A DNA stretch of 13,448 bases from Anaerolineaceae bacterium (GTDB lineage: Bacteria; Chloroflexota; Anaerolineae; Anaerolineales; Villigracilaceae): contig BQMV01000019.1 in the NCBI GenBank assembly GCA_022181005.1, positions 1 to 13,448 of the forward strand. Direction: 5' to 3'. The position numbers were made by a program, and so were the translations under genes. The notes under the pieces are model-generated. The model was not told where the DNA came from. It saw nothing but the letters and a program-made list of their open reading frames with translations, and did no database searches. Below, piece by piece: positions 1 through 7,049 of this stretch (within the stretch, counting starts at the first letter, position 1; each line of letters opens with the position of its first letter).

Positions 1-34
1 TACAATCTTTCCCTACACGACGCTCTTCCGATCT
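1..34. other. Illumina adapter remnant (not genomic)
   Basis: Bases 2-34 match the 3' end of the Illumina TruSeq universal (read 1) adapter, ending in GCTCTTCCGATCT, with one mismatch at base 5. Genomic sequence starts at base 35, in the middle of a gene. The same adapter appears in reverse orientation at the other end of the window. Confidence 0.97.
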
Positions 35-1087
35 AACAGGGATGTCATTCTCTTCAAAAATATCTTTCAAGCCATCCATGAGTCGCTGTCCGCGCTGGGC
101 GATGGATTTCAGGATGGGTTTCGATTTCAGCAGGCTCAACGTCGCATACGCGCCCGCGATGCCTGGCTTGTTGTTCGTGTATGTCCCGCCGATCGCCACT
201 CCATGCCCAATGATGGACATGATCTCTTTCTTCCCACCGAACGCCGCGGCGGGATAACCATTTCCCAGCGCTTTCGCGTATGTTGCCAGATCAGGCTTGA
301 TTCCGTAATATTCCTGCGCTCCCCCATTCGCAATACGGAAGCCTGTCTTCACTTCATCGAGGATGAAGACACAGCCATACTCTTCGGTCTTCCTGCGGAT
401 GAGTTGCAAGAATCCATCCTGCGGGGTGATTGCCGCACAATTACCCTGACACGGTTCGGTGATAACCGCCGCGATCTGTTCGCCGTATGAACGCATCACA
501 CGCTCGAATCCTTCAAAGTCATTGAATGGAAGTGTGATAATGAACTCACGCATGGATTTCGGAATGCCCGATGACCCTGGCACAGGGATTGGGCTGCGAG
601 GGTTGCCGTACGCATCCACAGGCGCGTATGTTGACCACAACGCATGGTCGTGCATTCCGTGATAGTTGCCCTCGAATTTCAGGATGATGTCGCGTCCCGT
701 ATACGCCCGCGCCACGCGGATGGCGTGCATCGTCGCTTCGGTGCCTGAGCAAGCCATGCGGACCATCTCCACGGCGGGAGCCATCTCTGTGATCATCTCG
801 GCGACCGCCACCTCGAGCTCGCTCGTCATAGCGAACAACAGTCCATTTTTTATTTCTTCAATTACTTTTTGATCCACTTCATCGAACGAATGTCCCAAAA
901 TGATCGGACCGAACGCCATGCGATAATCAATGTATTTCTTTCCATCTACATCCCACAAATACGCGCCTTTGGCTTTTTCAACATAGGGCGTGATCCCCTC
1001 CCCCCAAAAACGAAAATTGGAATTCACCCCCAGCGGAATCACTTCCATCGCGCGTTTCTGTAACGATTGCGTTTTAGCGCCGAACAT
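35..1087 (-). CDS. Class III PLP aminotransferase, glutamate-1-semialdehyde aminomutase-like, C-terminus missing
   Basis: The frame is open for 351 codons from ATG at 1087 to the adapter junction at 35, so the gene is cut and has no stop here. Class III aminotransferases of this type are usually about 430 residues, so roughly 80 are missing. Recognisable elements are the N-terminal KGAYLWDVDGKKYIDY block (residues 40-55), the phosphate-binding SGTEA (114-118), YHG (142-144), the cofactor aspartate in ILDEV (D244), and the PLP lysine in YAKALGNG (K272). These match the glutamate-1-semialdehyde aminomutase (HemL) subgroup. The N-terminal RFWGEG and the GTYTNN loop differ from the HemL sequences I remember, so the substrate may be another amino acid or amine. 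The start is supported by AGGAG 7 bases upstream. The gene follows an Lrp/AsnC regulator on the same strand, a common pairing for amino acid enzymes. The family call is firm; the exact reaction is not. Confidence 0.88.
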
Positions 1088-1094
1088 AAATATT

Positions 1095-1099
1095 CTCCT
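1095..1099 (-). promoter_or_regulatory. Ribosome binding site of the aminotransferase gene
   Basis: AGGAG on the minus strand, 7 bases before the ATG at 1087. It supports that start and lies directly downstream of the palindromic repeat. Confidence 0.75.
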
Positions 1100-1104
1100 A
1101 TTTT

Positions 1105-1185
1105 GTCATTGCGAGACCCGAAGGGTCGAAGCAATCTCCAACACGACGAGGAGATTGCTTCGTCGCTATCGCTCCTCGCAACGAC
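1105..1185. repeat. Imperfect palindromic repeat, probably a dispersed intergenic element
   Basis: The two arms, 1105-1139 and 1150-1185, are inverted copies. Both begin GTC(A/G)TTGCGAG and end CGAAGCAATCTCC when read in the same direction. The middle of each arm differs but is itself partly self-complementary: GACCCGAAGGGTC in the left arm and CGATAGCG in the right. The RNA could therefore fold as a long hairpin with bulges. The core words TTGCGAG and GAAGCAATCTCC are, from memory, common in intergenic repeats of Chloroflexota and several other phyla. It fills most of the 104-base gap between the Lrp/AsnC gene and the aminotransferase. There is no T-run after it on either strand, so it is not an obvious intrinsic terminator. 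Confidence 0.8.
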
Positions 1186-1191
1186 ATGGGG

Positions 1192-1686
1192 TTATGTGAT
1201 TTGTTTCTCATCCAACTCTTGCGAAATTCTCTCAGGCACGCGCCATTGATACACATCCTTCAACACCAGCGGCACAATGGATGTCGTCGTCTTGCGCACG
1301 CCGCGCACTTTGCGAACCACCTCGGTCACGAAGTGATAAATTTCCGCCGTGTCCTTCGCCACCACCTGAATACTGATATCGTTCTGCCCGATCGCGCACG
1401 CCACGTACGTCACATTTTCGAACTCCGCCATTTTCTTCGCCACTTCCAAAATCAAATCAGACTCGACCTCAAGCCACACGTCCGCTTTGATGGTCAAGCC
1501 AAACGCCTCGGGTCGAATCACCGCGCTGATGCGGATCACATCGTCGTCAATCATCCGCTCGATGCGGTAGCGGATCGCCCGCTCCGAAATGTCGCCGATG
1601 CGCCGCGCCAACTCCGACGCAGACATACGCCCGTCTTCCAAGAGCAGATTGACGATCTTCACGTCTATTTTGTCGAATTCATACAT
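1192..1686 (-). CDS. Lrp/AsnC family transcriptional regulator
   Basis: A 164-residue protein of normal length for the family. It has an N-terminal helix-turn-helix at about residues 5-50, including LLLEDGRMSASELARRIG and the recognition segment ISERAIRYRIERM. The RAM ligand-binding and oligomerisation domain is at about 65-145, with the typical GQNDISIQVVAKD stretch at 100-112. Members bind DNA as multimers and respond to amino acids. The gene lies upstream of the aminotransferase on the same strand and divergent from the two-component pair, so it could control either side and itself; this is inference from position. The start at 1686 gives the usual family N-terminus MYEFDKID. The upstream GGAAGAG is a little far away for a strong ribosome site. 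A truncated second copy of its 5' end lies at 4064-4177. Confidence 0.93.
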   Translation of the reverse strand: MYEFDKIDVKIVNLLLEDGRMSASELARRIGDISERAIRYRIERMIDDDVIRISAVIRPEAFGLTIKADVWLEVESDLILEVAKKMAEFENVTYVACAIGQNDISIQVVAKDTAEIYHFVTEVVRKVRGVRKTTTSIVPLVLKDVYQWRVPERISQELDEKQIT

Positions 1687-1869
1687 AATTTTATCGCTAC
1701 TCTTCCGAAAGAGACGGAAAATATACCCGAAAGGGGATTAACCGTCAAGAAGAAAAAGCAGCACATGTCTCAAGCGCTGGCTTCTCTACATTAACATCCG
1801 CTATTCATTATTCAGGGCTTCGCAATATAATTGCTTTATATGAAAGGTCTCTCACCTTCTCGCCTCGTG

Positions 1870-1875
1870 TATAAT
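1870..1875 (+). promoter_or_regulatory. -10 element of the histidine kinase gene, probably leaderless
   Basis: A perfect TATAAT is followed by only 7 bases (TGCCCCA) before the ATG at 1883. Transcription would start at or within a base or two of the start codon, and no ribosome binding site precedes it. I see no good -35 at 17 bases upstream. The rest of the 196-base gap back to the Lrp/AsnC gene holds a second TATAAT at 1826-1831 but nothing else I recognise. Confidence 0.5.
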
Positions 1876-1882
1876 TGCCCCA

Positions 1883-3673
1883 ATGCAAAACACACCCTTT
1901 CTCATCCTCTGGCTTATTTCTTTCGCTTCAACCTTCTCGATGGGCGTTTATACAATTCGCCATCGCAAACACATCGCCTCAATTCCATTTGCCCTGATGT
2001 GTTTCTTCGCCGCGCTTTGGGCGGGAAGCTACATTTTCGAACTGGGCGGAATTACATTAACCACCAAGCTATGGGCGCTTAAAATTGGCTATATCGGGGT
2101 GGTTGGCACGCCGCTTTCCTGGGCAGCCTTCGCATTGGCATATTCAGGCTATGCCAAATGGCTCACGCGCCGCAACATTCTACTGGCGTTAATTTTTCCC
2201 GTCCTTACTTTATTCGTTATTTTCACAAACGAATTCCACCATTGGTTCTTCGCGCGTACGGGGTTATACATCCATCCCATTTCAGGCTTGATCACGCTAT
2301 ATGACCCATTCGGCTGGTGGTTTTGGATGCACGCGCTGTATGCTTACATCTTTCTACTTTTTGGGACGTATTTACTGCTTCACGAATACTGGAGTAAAAA
2401 AGACATCTACCGCTCTCAGATTTTCGCCAATGTTTTAGCGATATTTTTCCCTTGGATATCCAACGGCATTATTCTATTAGGCATATTCCCCCTTCCATTT
2501 GACATTACCGCAATTGCGTTTTCGATCTCGATTTCAATTCTCGGCTGGAATTTCCTGCGTTACGGCTTTTTAGATTTAGTCCCTGTTGCCCACCGCGCCA
2601 TTGTGGAAAGTATCGCCGATGCAGTCATCGTCCTTGACTCAGATTTACGCATTGTAGATTTAAACCCCTCCGCATTGGAACTATTCCATCTCAAAGGCAG
2701 TTCTGCGATCGGTCAATCTTTTGAAAGCGTTCTTCAGCCTACAATACGGCTAGACCGACAAGCCCTGCGCCAACACGGCTATCACAAGCAAATTGCGCTC
2801 GAAACTGCAGGTCAACCCGTTAAATGGCTGGACCTGCACATCAATTCTCTGCGCGATCCTGCCGCACAAGGCGGACAAATCATCACTCTGCGAGACGTCA
2901 CCAGCCTCAAAGAGAATGAAGCGGCGCTGGCGATTGCGCGCGACGAAGCCATAGAAGCCAACCGTTTCAAAACGCAACTGCTTGCCAACGTCAGCCATGA
3001 ACTCCGCACGCCGCTGGGCGTCATCATGGGCTACACCGATTTGATTGCGCGAAAGTCCTATGGCGAAATCAATGAAAAGCAAGCCGCCATCCTCAGCCGT
3101 ATTCGCGAAAGCACGGAATACCTGGACGGACTGGTCTCCGAATTACTCGACCAGGCACAACTGGACAGCGGAAAATTGAAACTCGCCGAAACGCCCTTTG
3201 CGCCGCGCGAAGCCTTCGGCAAGACCAGCAATCAATTGAGCATCCTCGCCGAAGCTAAAAGCCTGGATTACCAGTTTTCCATTTCAGACGACCTGCCAAT
3301 TTCCATCGTGGGAGATAGCCAACGATTAAAGCAAATCCTCGTCAATCTGATCAGCAACGCCATCAAGTTCACCGAAAAAGGCAGCGTCCGCGCCAAAATC
3401 TTCAAAGCCTCCGCCGCAGAATGGAAGATTGAAGTCGCCGATACCGGGTCGGGCATCCCCGAAGAAGCGCTACGCACCATCTTTGAGCCATTCAAACAAT
3501 TGCCCGAAGCCAGCAAAGTCTCCCGCAAGGGCTATGGACTGGGACTTTCCATCACCAGACAACTCATCCACCTTATGGGCGGCGAAATCAACGTTGAAAG
3601 CCGGCTCAACGTGGGAACCACTTTCATCGTCACGCTGCCATTAATCACAGAAATCGAGAAACTCCATGCATAA
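1883..3673 (+). CDS. Sensor histidine kinase, 7TM N-terminus plus PAS
   Basis: A 596-residue membrane kinase. Seven hydrophobic segments at about 5-24, 32-53, 68-88, 98-116, 146-167, 179-201 and 206-224 match the histidine kinase N-terminal 7TM module. The link GWNFLRYGFLDLVPVAHRAI then leads into a PAS domain (about 238-350, with ADAVIVLDSDLRIVDLNPSA). The HisKA domain carries the phospho-accepting His372 in NVSHELRTPLG. The ATPase domain shows the N box (Asn492 in NLISNAIKF), G1 box DTGSGIP (Asp520), F box IFEPFKQLP and G2 box GYGLGLSI, so the kinase looks catalytically intact. The signal is unknown; 7TM modules of this type are thought to sense membrane or small-molecule cues. It overlaps the receiver gene by 8 bases, so the two are co-translated partners. 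No ribosome site precedes the ATG, which fits a leaderless message. Confidence 0.93.
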   Translation: MQNTPFLILWLISFASTFSMGVYTIRHRKHIASIPFALMCFFAALWAGSYIFELGGITLTTKLWALKIGYIGVVGTPLSWAAFALAYSGYAKWLTRRNILLALIFPVLTLFVIFTNEFHHWFFARTGLYIHPISGLITLYDPFGWWFWMHALYAYIFLLFGTYLLLHEYWSKKDIYRSQIFANVLAIFFPWISNGIILLGIFPLPFDITAIAFSISISILGWNFLRYGFLDLVPVAHRAIVESIADAVIVLDSDLRIVDLNPSALELFHLKGSSAIGQSFESVLQPTIRLDRQALRQHGYHKQIALETAGQPVKWLDLHINSLRDPAAQGGQIITLRDVTSLKENEAALAIARDEAIEANRFKTQLLANVSHELRTPLGVIMGYTDLIARKSYGEINEKQAAILSRIRESTEYLDGLVSELLDQAQLDSGKLKLAETPFAPREAFGKTSNQLSILAEAKSLDYQFSISDDLPISIVGDSQRLKQILVNLISNAIKFTEKGSVRAKIFKASAAEWKIEVADTGSGIPEEALRTIFEPFKQLPEASKVSRKGYGLGLSITRQLIHLMGGEINVESRLNVGTTFIVTLPLITEIEKLHA

Positions 3674-4052
3674 TAACCCCCCGCTCGCTGCCATCGTTGA
3701 AGACGACTTATTTCTGGCGGATATTTATTCTGCCACGCTCAAAGGCGCCGGATTTGACGTCGCACTTTTTCACGATGGCGAGATCGCTATGCAGGAAGTA
3801 AAAAAGTTGAATTCAGATCTGATTGTTCTCGATCTAAACCTGCCTAAATATTCCGGGATCGAAATTTATCGAGACCTGCGCGCTCACCCAGAAACAGCCG
3901 AGACTTGGGTATTAATCGTCACCGCCAATCCAATTCAAGCGGCGGAGTTAACGAAAAGCGAAGTGGACGCTCAAAACCTGCTCATCCTTTCCAAGCCCAT
4001 CAGCGTAGATCAACTTGATCAACTCGCTCAACGCCTCGTTTCCCAAAAATAA
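3666..4052 (+). CDS. Stand-alone response regulator receiver
   Basis: A 128-residue protein consisting of one receiver domain. Acidic pocket residues are Glu12, Asp13 and Asp14, the phosphorylation site is Asp56 in LIVLDLNLP, and the switch Thr86 and Lys110 (in LSKP) are present. All positions needed for phosphotransfer are there. There is no DNA-binding or enzymatic output domain, so it must act through a protein partner or pass phosphate on in a relay. Its ATG lies inside the end of the kinase gene (8-base overlap), making this kinase its likely phosphodonor. No hairpin terminator is visible after it. Confidence 0.93.
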   Translation: MHNNPPLAAIVEDDLFLADIYSATLKGAGFDVALFHDGEIAMQEVKKLNSDLIVLDLNLPKYSGIEIYRDLRAHPETAETWVLIVTANPIQAAELTKSEVDAQNLLILSKPISVDQLDQLAQRLVSQK

Positions 4053-4063
4053 AGTCAAGATGC

Positions 4064-4177
4064 TCATTCCCCTGCTCCTGAAAAAAGCCTGCCCTGCGCC
4101 ATTTCTGAAGCCGACATCCTGCCGTCTTCCAAGAGCAAGTTGACAGTTCTCAGGTCTGTTTTGCCGAATTCATACAT
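4064..4177 (-). pseudogene. Truncated relic of a second Lrp/AsnC gene
   Basis: The minus strand from ATG at 4177 encodes 37 residues and then stops. The first 27 codons align without gaps to the Lrp/AsnC gene at 1192-1686: 21 of 27 residues and 64 of 81 bases are identical by my count, including MYEF and VNLLLEDGRMSASE. Similarity ends after residue 27, within the helix-turn-helix, so the rest of the DNA-binding domain and the whole ligand domain are absent. Many differences are silent codon changes, which suggests a paralog that diverged under selection before being broken, not a recent copy. It converges on the receiver gene and lies just upstream of the S1-gene promoter. A functional micro-ORF is unlikely. 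Confidence 0.8.
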
Positions 4178-4230
4178 TGCGACCGCTTTCTTGCTTCCCC
4201 TATCTTACGCCGACAGCATCAAATATCGCA

Positions 4231-4259
4231 TTGACGTAAACATACGGGAAAGATATAAT
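4231..4259 (+). promoter_or_regulatory. Sigma70-type promoter of the S1-domain gene
   Basis: TTGACG at 4231-4236 and TATAAT at 4254-4259 are separated by exactly 17 bases, the ideal spacing. The predicted transcript start is near 4266, giving a leader of about 30 bases with AGGAG at 4285-4289, 6 bases before the ATG at 4296. This is the clearest promoter in the window. Confidence 0.85.
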
Positions 4260-4295
4260 CAGCCTTCGGCATTGACTTGAAAACAGGAGCGATAT

Positions 4296-5057
4296 ATGAC
4301 AACATCAGAACCTGCGCCCACTGCGGCGCTTGAACCAAAAACAAAACTCAGCGGAAAAATTTTGAAGACCACATTGGCAGGCGCGCTCGTTGATATCGGA
4401 CTGAGCGTTCCGGGCGTGATCCACATCTCGCAGTTGAGCAAAGACTCGATTAATAAAGTGGAAGACGTCGTCAAGGAAGGTCAAACGGTGGAAGTGTGGG
4501 TGCGACGCGTAAAGAAAGATCGCGTCGAATTGACGATGATCGAGCCGCTCGCATATGAATGGAAAGAACTCGAACCGGAGATGATCGTGAAAGGTAAAGT
4601 TATTCGGCTCGAACCTTACGGCGCATTCGTTGAGATCGGCGCGGAACGCCCGGCGATGATCCATGTGAGCGAATTAACGCAAGGTTATGTAAAATCTCCC
4701 AGCGAAATAGTCAAAGAAGGCGACGAAGTCGAAGCGAAGATCCTGCTTGTAGATCGCCGCAAAAAACAGATTAAATTAAGCATGAAAGCTCTTCAACCGA
4801 CCCTCGAAACGCTTAAGTTTGAGCGCGAAGAGAAGAAAAGTAAACGCGCGCCAAAGAAAGACGCGGCGGAAACTATCGAGCCCAGCGAGCCAAAAGAACC
4901 TGAATTGACCAGCATGCAAGTCGCTTGGCAAGAAGCTATGAATAAAGCGAACGCCGAAAAGGCTTTTAGGGTAAAACGAGAGAAGTCGGGCGCTTCAACG
5001 GAACAGGAAGATCTCCTCAACCGTACGCTTGAACAACGTCTTCCCACCGGCGGATAA
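4296..5057 (+). CDS. Protein with two S1 RNA-binding domains
   Basis: A 253-residue cytoplasmic protein. Two S1 (OB-fold) repeats lie at about 16-83 and 96-164. Both show the G-x-V/I start, an aromatic or small residue followed by V(D/E)IG, and the IH(I/V)S(Q/E)L signature. The C-terminal 90 residues are highly charged, with a basic patch (about 174-188) and an acidic, low-complexity stretch. The repeats resemble those of ribosomal protein S1, but with two repeats instead of the usual four to six this is a short S1-like protein. It could aid translation initiation or RNA turnover; the specific role cannot be read from sequence. It is a single-gene unit with its own promoter and terminator. 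Confidence 0.9.
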   Translation: MTTSEPAPTAALEPKTKLSGKILKTTLAGALVDIGLSVPGVIHISQLSKDSINKVEDVVKEGQTVEVWVRRVKKDRVELTMIEPLAYEWKELEPEMIVKGKVIRLEPYGAFVEIGAERPAMIHVSELTQGYVKSPSEIVKEGDEVEAKILLVDRRKKQIKLSMKALQPTLETLKFEREEKKSKRAPKKDAAETIEPSEPKEPELTSMQVAWQEAMNKANAEKAFRVKREKSGASTEQEDLLNRTLEQRLPTGG

Positions 5058-5072
5058 AATCGGTTGAAACCA

Positions 5073-5102
5073 AAAAGGGCTGTCTAAAAAGACAGCCCTT
5101 TT
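5073..5102. terminator. Bidirectional intrinsic terminator
   Basis: A perfect 12-bp stem, 5073-5084 with 5091-5102 (AAAAGGGCTGTC paired with GACAGCCCTTTT), encloses a 6-base loop. The stem ends in T on both strands. It sits in the 52-base gap between the convergent S1-domain gene and acyl-AMP ligase gene, so it can end transcription from both sides. Confidence 0.92.
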
Positions 5103-5109
5103 ATTGCGC

Positions 5110-6789
5110 TTACATTTCTTTTAAGAATTTCTCTTTATTCGCCGAACGCGCTGTTTTACCGCTGGATGTTTTCAGAATCCACTTCGGGTCAACCACTTTG
5201 ACATAGCGCAATGCGATGGCTGAGTTTTTCGTCACGTGCAAGCGAATCGCATCCGCTACTTTCTGTTGCTCGGCAGGGTCTTCTGAGTCAACCTCAGCGA
5301 TGATCACAACATCTTCGGTGCCTTGTTCCTCATCGAATATTCCAAACGCCACCGAACGCCCCGCGTGGACGCCCGCAACTTCATAGGTCAGTGATTCCAA
5401 ATCCTGCGGATACACATTCTTGCCGCCGACGATGATCATATCCTTCTTGCGACCTGAGACAAACACTTCCCCGTCGCTGATAAATCCGTAGTCGCCTGTG
5501 AGATACCAGCCATCGTGAAATGCTTGTTGCGTCGCATCCTCGCGGTGGTAGTAGCCTGTCAACATGCAATCGCTTTGCAAGGCGATCTCGCCGATGACGC
5601 GCTCGGGCAATTCGTTTCGATTCTCGTCCAACACTTTGACTTTGACATTTCCCAACGGACGCCCCGACGACATCATTTTCATTGCAGATTGGGATGCATC
5701 CATTTCAGATGCCAGTTTGGCTACGCGCTCCGACATGAACGCTTCACGATCAATCTCAAGGACGGCTGGTTCGCCCCCTAGCGGACTTTGTGTCACCGCG
5801 AAGACGTTCTCCGCCATCGCGTACGATGTTTGCAACGCCTCGCGCTTCAAGCCATAACTTTTGAACTTTTCGTAAAATGCCTGATGACTCTCCCAGCGGA
5901 CTGGCTCTGAACAATTAGTGACCACGCGCCACGACGATAAATCAACGCCTTCGAGGTGACGGTCGCGGATCTTTTGCGCGCAAAAGTTATAGGCAAAATT
6001 AGGAAGCCAAGACAGCGTCCCGCGATATTTCGTCACAGATTGCATCAGCTTGTACGGCGCGCGTACCCAGTCGAACGGCGATTGCAGAACAAGATGAATG
6101 CCTGAGAGGATGGGCATGATGAAGCCCGCGATCAATCCCATGTCGTGATACAGCGGAAGCCATGAAACGACAACATCGTCCTCGTTCAAATTCAACGCCT
6201 TGCCATAAGCATCCAACTGATTGAAGACCGCCTGATGCGAAAGCGCGACTCCTTTTTGCAAGCCCGTTGTCCCTGATGAATGTTGCAGGATAACAATGTC
6301 TTCAGGCTTTCGTTGGAAACCAGCCAGCGAGTCGAACTCCAAATCAATTTGTTTTTCAATTTTATCGGTGACGATCACTTCACGGACCGAATCTCCCTCT
6401 TGCAATGCGCCGCGCACCTCCGCTTCAAATTCGGGATACGTGATAATCGCGGCGGGTCGCGTGACCGAGATCAAAGCAGACAAGTCCGCGCGATAACGTT
6501 CGGGAGATAATTTCTCCGTGAGAAACGGCATGATGGAGGGAATCGCGCCGTGCAGGATCGCGCCCCAAAAGGCATAGACTAGATCTTCTCCATGCTGGAG
6601 GATAAGTACGACAACTTCGCCGGGCTGAATTTTTGCAAGAGTCAACGCGCGAGCGTAGGAACTCGCGCCGCACAGGAGTTGATCCACGGTGAGCGAGAGA
6701 TCGTCGGCGTTGGAGAATTGCAGGGTAAGGGCGACCCGGTCCGGGGTCCGAGAATGAAGCGTTTTGAGGCGCTCGGGGAAGGTCGTCAT
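5110..6789 (-). CDS. Acyl-AMP ligase (fatty acyl-AMP ligase type)
   Basis: A 559-residue ANL-superfamily enzyme that should activate a carboxylic acid with ATP and load it on a carrier. Seen motifs: phosphate loop HSSGTTGLQKGV (170-181), WLPLYHDMGLIAG (210-222), SYAMAENVF (322-330), YLTGDYG (429-435), SGRKKDMIIVGGKNVYP (445-461) and the C-terminal catalytic lysine K545 in LKTSSGKTAR. The LPLYHDMG block is typical of fatty acyl-AMP ligases (FAAL) and not of D-alanine ligases such as DltA. The start overlaps the stop of the carrier protein gene (ATGA at 6789-6786), strongly suggesting that the adjacent carrier is the acceptor. It is the last gene before the terminator. The exact acyl chain cannot be read by eye. 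Confidence 0.9.
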   Translation of the reverse strand: MTTFPERLKTLHSRTPDRVALTLQFSNADDLSLTVDQLLCGASSYARALTLAKIQPGEVVVLILQHGEDLVYAFWGAILHGAIPSIMPFLTEKLSPERYRADLSALISVTRPAAIITYPEFEAEVRGALQEGDSVREVIVTDKIEKQIDLEFDSLAGFQRKPEDIVILQHSSGTTGLQKGVALSHQAVFNQLDAYGKALNLNEDDVVVSWLPLYHDMGLIAGFIMPILSGIHLVLQSPFDWVRAPYKLMQSVTKYRGTLSWLPNFAYNFCAQKIRDRHLEGVDLSSWRVVTNCSEPVRWESHQAFYEKFKSYGLKREALQTSYAMAENVFAVTQSPLGGEPAVLEIDREAFMSERVAKLASEMDASQSAMKMMSSGRPLGNVKVKVLDENRNELPERVIGEIALQSDCMLTGYYHREDATQQAFHDGWYLTGDYGFISDGEVFVSGRKKDMIIVGGKNVYPQDLESLTYEVAGVHAGRSVAFGIFDEEQGTEDVVIIAEVDSEDPAEQQKVADAIRLHVTKNSAIALRYVKVVDPKWILKTSSGKTARSANKEKFLKEM

Positions 6790-7031
6790 TTCTTGCGGGA
6801 GTCGATGAGCGCGGCGAGTTGAGTCAGCGTGTCGAATGTATCCGCGTTCAATTCGGTGTCTTCGATGCGGACGCCGAAGGCGTCTTCCACATACAAAGCC
6901 ACATCCATCAGGCTGAACGAATCGATCAAGCCGCTGGAGATCAACGGTTCGTCAACCGCAATCTTCCGATTCGGCTGTTTCAAGATTTGAGAGACAATCT
7001 GTTTTTCCAAGACTTCAAGAATAGAATCCAT
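6786..7031 (-). CDS. Acyl carrier protein
   Basis: An 81-residue acidic carrier of normal size. The phosphopantetheine attachment serine is Ser38 in SGLIDSFSLMDV. The pattern of a helix before and an acidic second helix after it (VALYVEDAFGVRIEDTEL) fits the ACP/DltC fold. AAGGAG lies 7 bases before the start. The gene begins 18 bases after the SGNH gene and overlaps the ligase gene by 4 bases. Its place between a ligase and an MBOAT/SGNH pair suggests a dedicated carrier that delivers an acyl group to the membrane, as DltC does, and not the general ACP of fatty acid synthesis. Confidence 0.93.
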   Translation of the reverse strand: MDSILEVLEKQIVSQILKQPNRKIAVDEPLISSGLIDSFSLMDVALYVEDAFGVRIEDTELNADTFDTLTQLAALIDSRKK

Positions 7032-7049
7032 CGTACGCTCCTTATGATG

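Noticed and set aside
1186..1794. A 202-codon plus-strand open frame rich in His and Arg
   Set aside because: It is antisense to the well-supported Lrp/AsnC gene, has no recognisable domain or ribosome site, and its composition is what codon bias of the opposite strand produces.
1826..1831. A second TATAAT upstream of the histidine kinase
   Set aside because: It has no matching -35 at normal spacing and lies in an AT-rich stretch, so I keep it only as a weak alternative promoter.
1687..1882. Lrp operator or small RNA in the divergent gap
   Set aside because: Only a loose inverted pair (ACGG near 1712 and CCGT near 1741) is visible; it does not match a known Lrp site well enough to report.
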